Notes under the pieces: model-generated
Told to the model about the DNA's origin: nothing
The model's input: only the letters and a program-made list of their open reading frames with translations
Databases searched by the model: none
In this document: one piece after another, positions 5,303-6,060 of the stretch
Layout of the letters: each line of letters starts with the position of its first letter
Numbering within the stretch: position 1 is the first letter of the stretch
Translations under genes and position numbers: made by a program
Assembly (NCBI GenBank): GCA_934635545.1
Contig: CAKTZN010000112.1
Span: forward strand, 1-6,060
DNA from: an uncultured Oscillospiraceae bacterium
Lineage (GTDB): Bacteria; Bacillota; Clostridia; Oscillospirales; Oscillospiraceae
Reading direction: 5' to 3'
Length of the DNA stretch: 6,060 nt

Positions 5303-5911
5303 ATGCGTTACGGATTCTACTACCTTTTATTCTTCGTGGGGGCGCCGCTGGTATTGTGGCTGCTTCTGAGAAAGCGCCCCATCTGGGCCCGGCGCTGGTT
5401 CCGGGCAGGTACGGTCGCCCTCATTCTTGCACTGGGCGCCGCTCTGGCGCTTATCCCGCGGAAAAGTGTACAGACCTATTCCTCTCCGGAAGAGGCGTTC
5501 CGGTATAAGAATCAAGGCGAGATCCTGCTGGTTCTGGAGGGCGAACAGAGCGCCTATGTGATCGCGCAGCAATCGGGCAGCACCTACGCGTATGATCTCG
5601 TTGCCCGTGACGGTGATATGTGGCGTCCTGTCACCGGCGTATCCGCGAATCCCACCGTTATCACCAGCGGCTCCGCCGTGATCCGCGTATACCGATATGA
5701 CAAAACCGGGGACTACTACCTCTCTGTCACGGATGGCGGTGGGCAGGATGTGACGGTGTCGGATAACCGCGGTTCTCTATTCCACCGGATCGGCGATACC
5801 TACGCGGTCTCCGGCGGTACGTTTTCGGCGTATACCTATTACGCCTATGTACCTGATCTGGATGACGCGTATCAGCTTATGATCAACGGACGGGCGGTCA
5901 CGCTTGCGTAG
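5303..5911 (+). CDS. Membrane-anchored protein with predicted extracytoplasmic beta-rich domain, function unknown
   Basis: 202 aa from the ATG at 5303 (MRYGFYY). Two hydrophobic helices lie at about 4-22 and 36-52, separated by a strongly basic loop (RKRPIWARRWFR, 23-34) that should be cytoplasmic. The N-terminus and the C-terminal domain (about 55-202) would then face outwards. That domain opens with SSPEEAFRYKNQGEI (60-74) and continues as alternating hydrophobic/polar strands rich in Tyr, Gly, Ser and Thr, suggesting a small beta fold. It has no lipobox, cysteine pair or catalytic motif I can recognise. The ribosome binding site (AAGGGA, 5291-5296) is modest, 6 nt from the ATG. Longer frames from 5198 or 5264 are rejected because they begin in the upstream palindrome or ahead of the predicted transcription start. 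The SPEEAF-type opening recalls uncharacterised Firmicute membrane proteins, but no name can be given. Confidence 0.8.
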   Translation: MRYGFYYLLFFVGAPLVLWLLLRKRPIWARRWFRAGTVALILALGAALALIPRKSVQTYSSPEEAFRYKNQGEILLVLEGEQSAYVIAQQSGSTYAYDLVARDGDMWRPVTGVSANPTVITSGSAVIRVYRYDKTGDYYLSVTDGGGQDVTVSDNRGSLFHRIGDTYAVSGGTFSAYTYYAYVPDLDDAYQLMINGRAVTLA

Positions 5912-5950
5912 GGTATTCCAAGTGAATTTTCTCGTATAAAAGTGCAAAGA

Positions 5951-5982
5951 AAAGTCCTGAAATCTTGCGATTTCAGGACTTT
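5951..5982. terminator. Hairpin terminator between convergent gene and tRNA-fMet
   Basis: A perfect 14-bp stem (5951-5964 with 5969-5982) has the loop TTGC. On the minus strand the stem runs into TTTTCTTT, a good U tract, and begins 2 nt after the tRNA CCA, so it is mainly the tRNA terminator. On the plus strand the stem ends CTTTG with a weak T tract, and it may also stop transcription from the 202-aa gene. Confidence 0.85.
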
Positions 5983-5984
5983 GT

Positions 5985-6060
<76 letters not shown>

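Overview
The window looks like chromosomal DNA of a GC-rich member of the Clostridia, most likely an Oscillospiraceae-type gut Firmicute. This is inferred from the gene content (a DUF1385/YqhQ protein, a PhoP/WalR-like two-component system, a Gram-positive lipoprotein with FG-GAP-like motifs), strong purine-rich ribosome binding sites, tRNA genes with encoded CCA, and high GC in the genes against AT-rich promoters. No database search was possible, so the genus is not assigned.

Layout, left half (1-4475, all minus strand). Transcription runs right to left: a lipoprotein with a signal peptide (3162-4475), an OmpR/PhoB-type response regulator (2451-3140) and a membrane histidine kinase (939-2414). 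Gaps of 21 and 36 bp indicate one operon. Downstream is yqhQ (DUF1385 membrane protein, 881 to beyond the left edge), which has its own good promoter in the 57-bp gap after the kinase; no terminator separates it from the operon. The likely logic is that the lipoprotein sits outside the membrane as a ligand-binding or accessory sensor, the kinase senses through a Cache-like outer domain, and the regulator acts on DNA. A TTTACA-N5-TTTACA direct repeat upstream of the operon is a candidate site for it.

Layout, right half (4590-6060). A tRNA-Leu(CAA) gene on the plus strand has a near-consensus promoter and its own terminator. It is followed by a 76-aa two-helix membrane protein gene (4912-5142), a long palindromic terminator (5176-5219), and a gene for a 202-aa two-helix protein with a predicted outer beta-rich domain (5303-5911) that has its own extended -10 promoter. 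A hairpin at 5951-5982 lies between this gene and a convergent initiator tRNA-fMet on the minus strand (5985-6060).

There is no mobile element, CRISPR array or obvious new defence system. The most interesting parts are the lipoprotein/two-component operon with its candidate operator, and the two uncharacterised small membrane proteins. A 4.6-kb open frame antisense to the four minus-strand genes is judged an artefact of codon usage.
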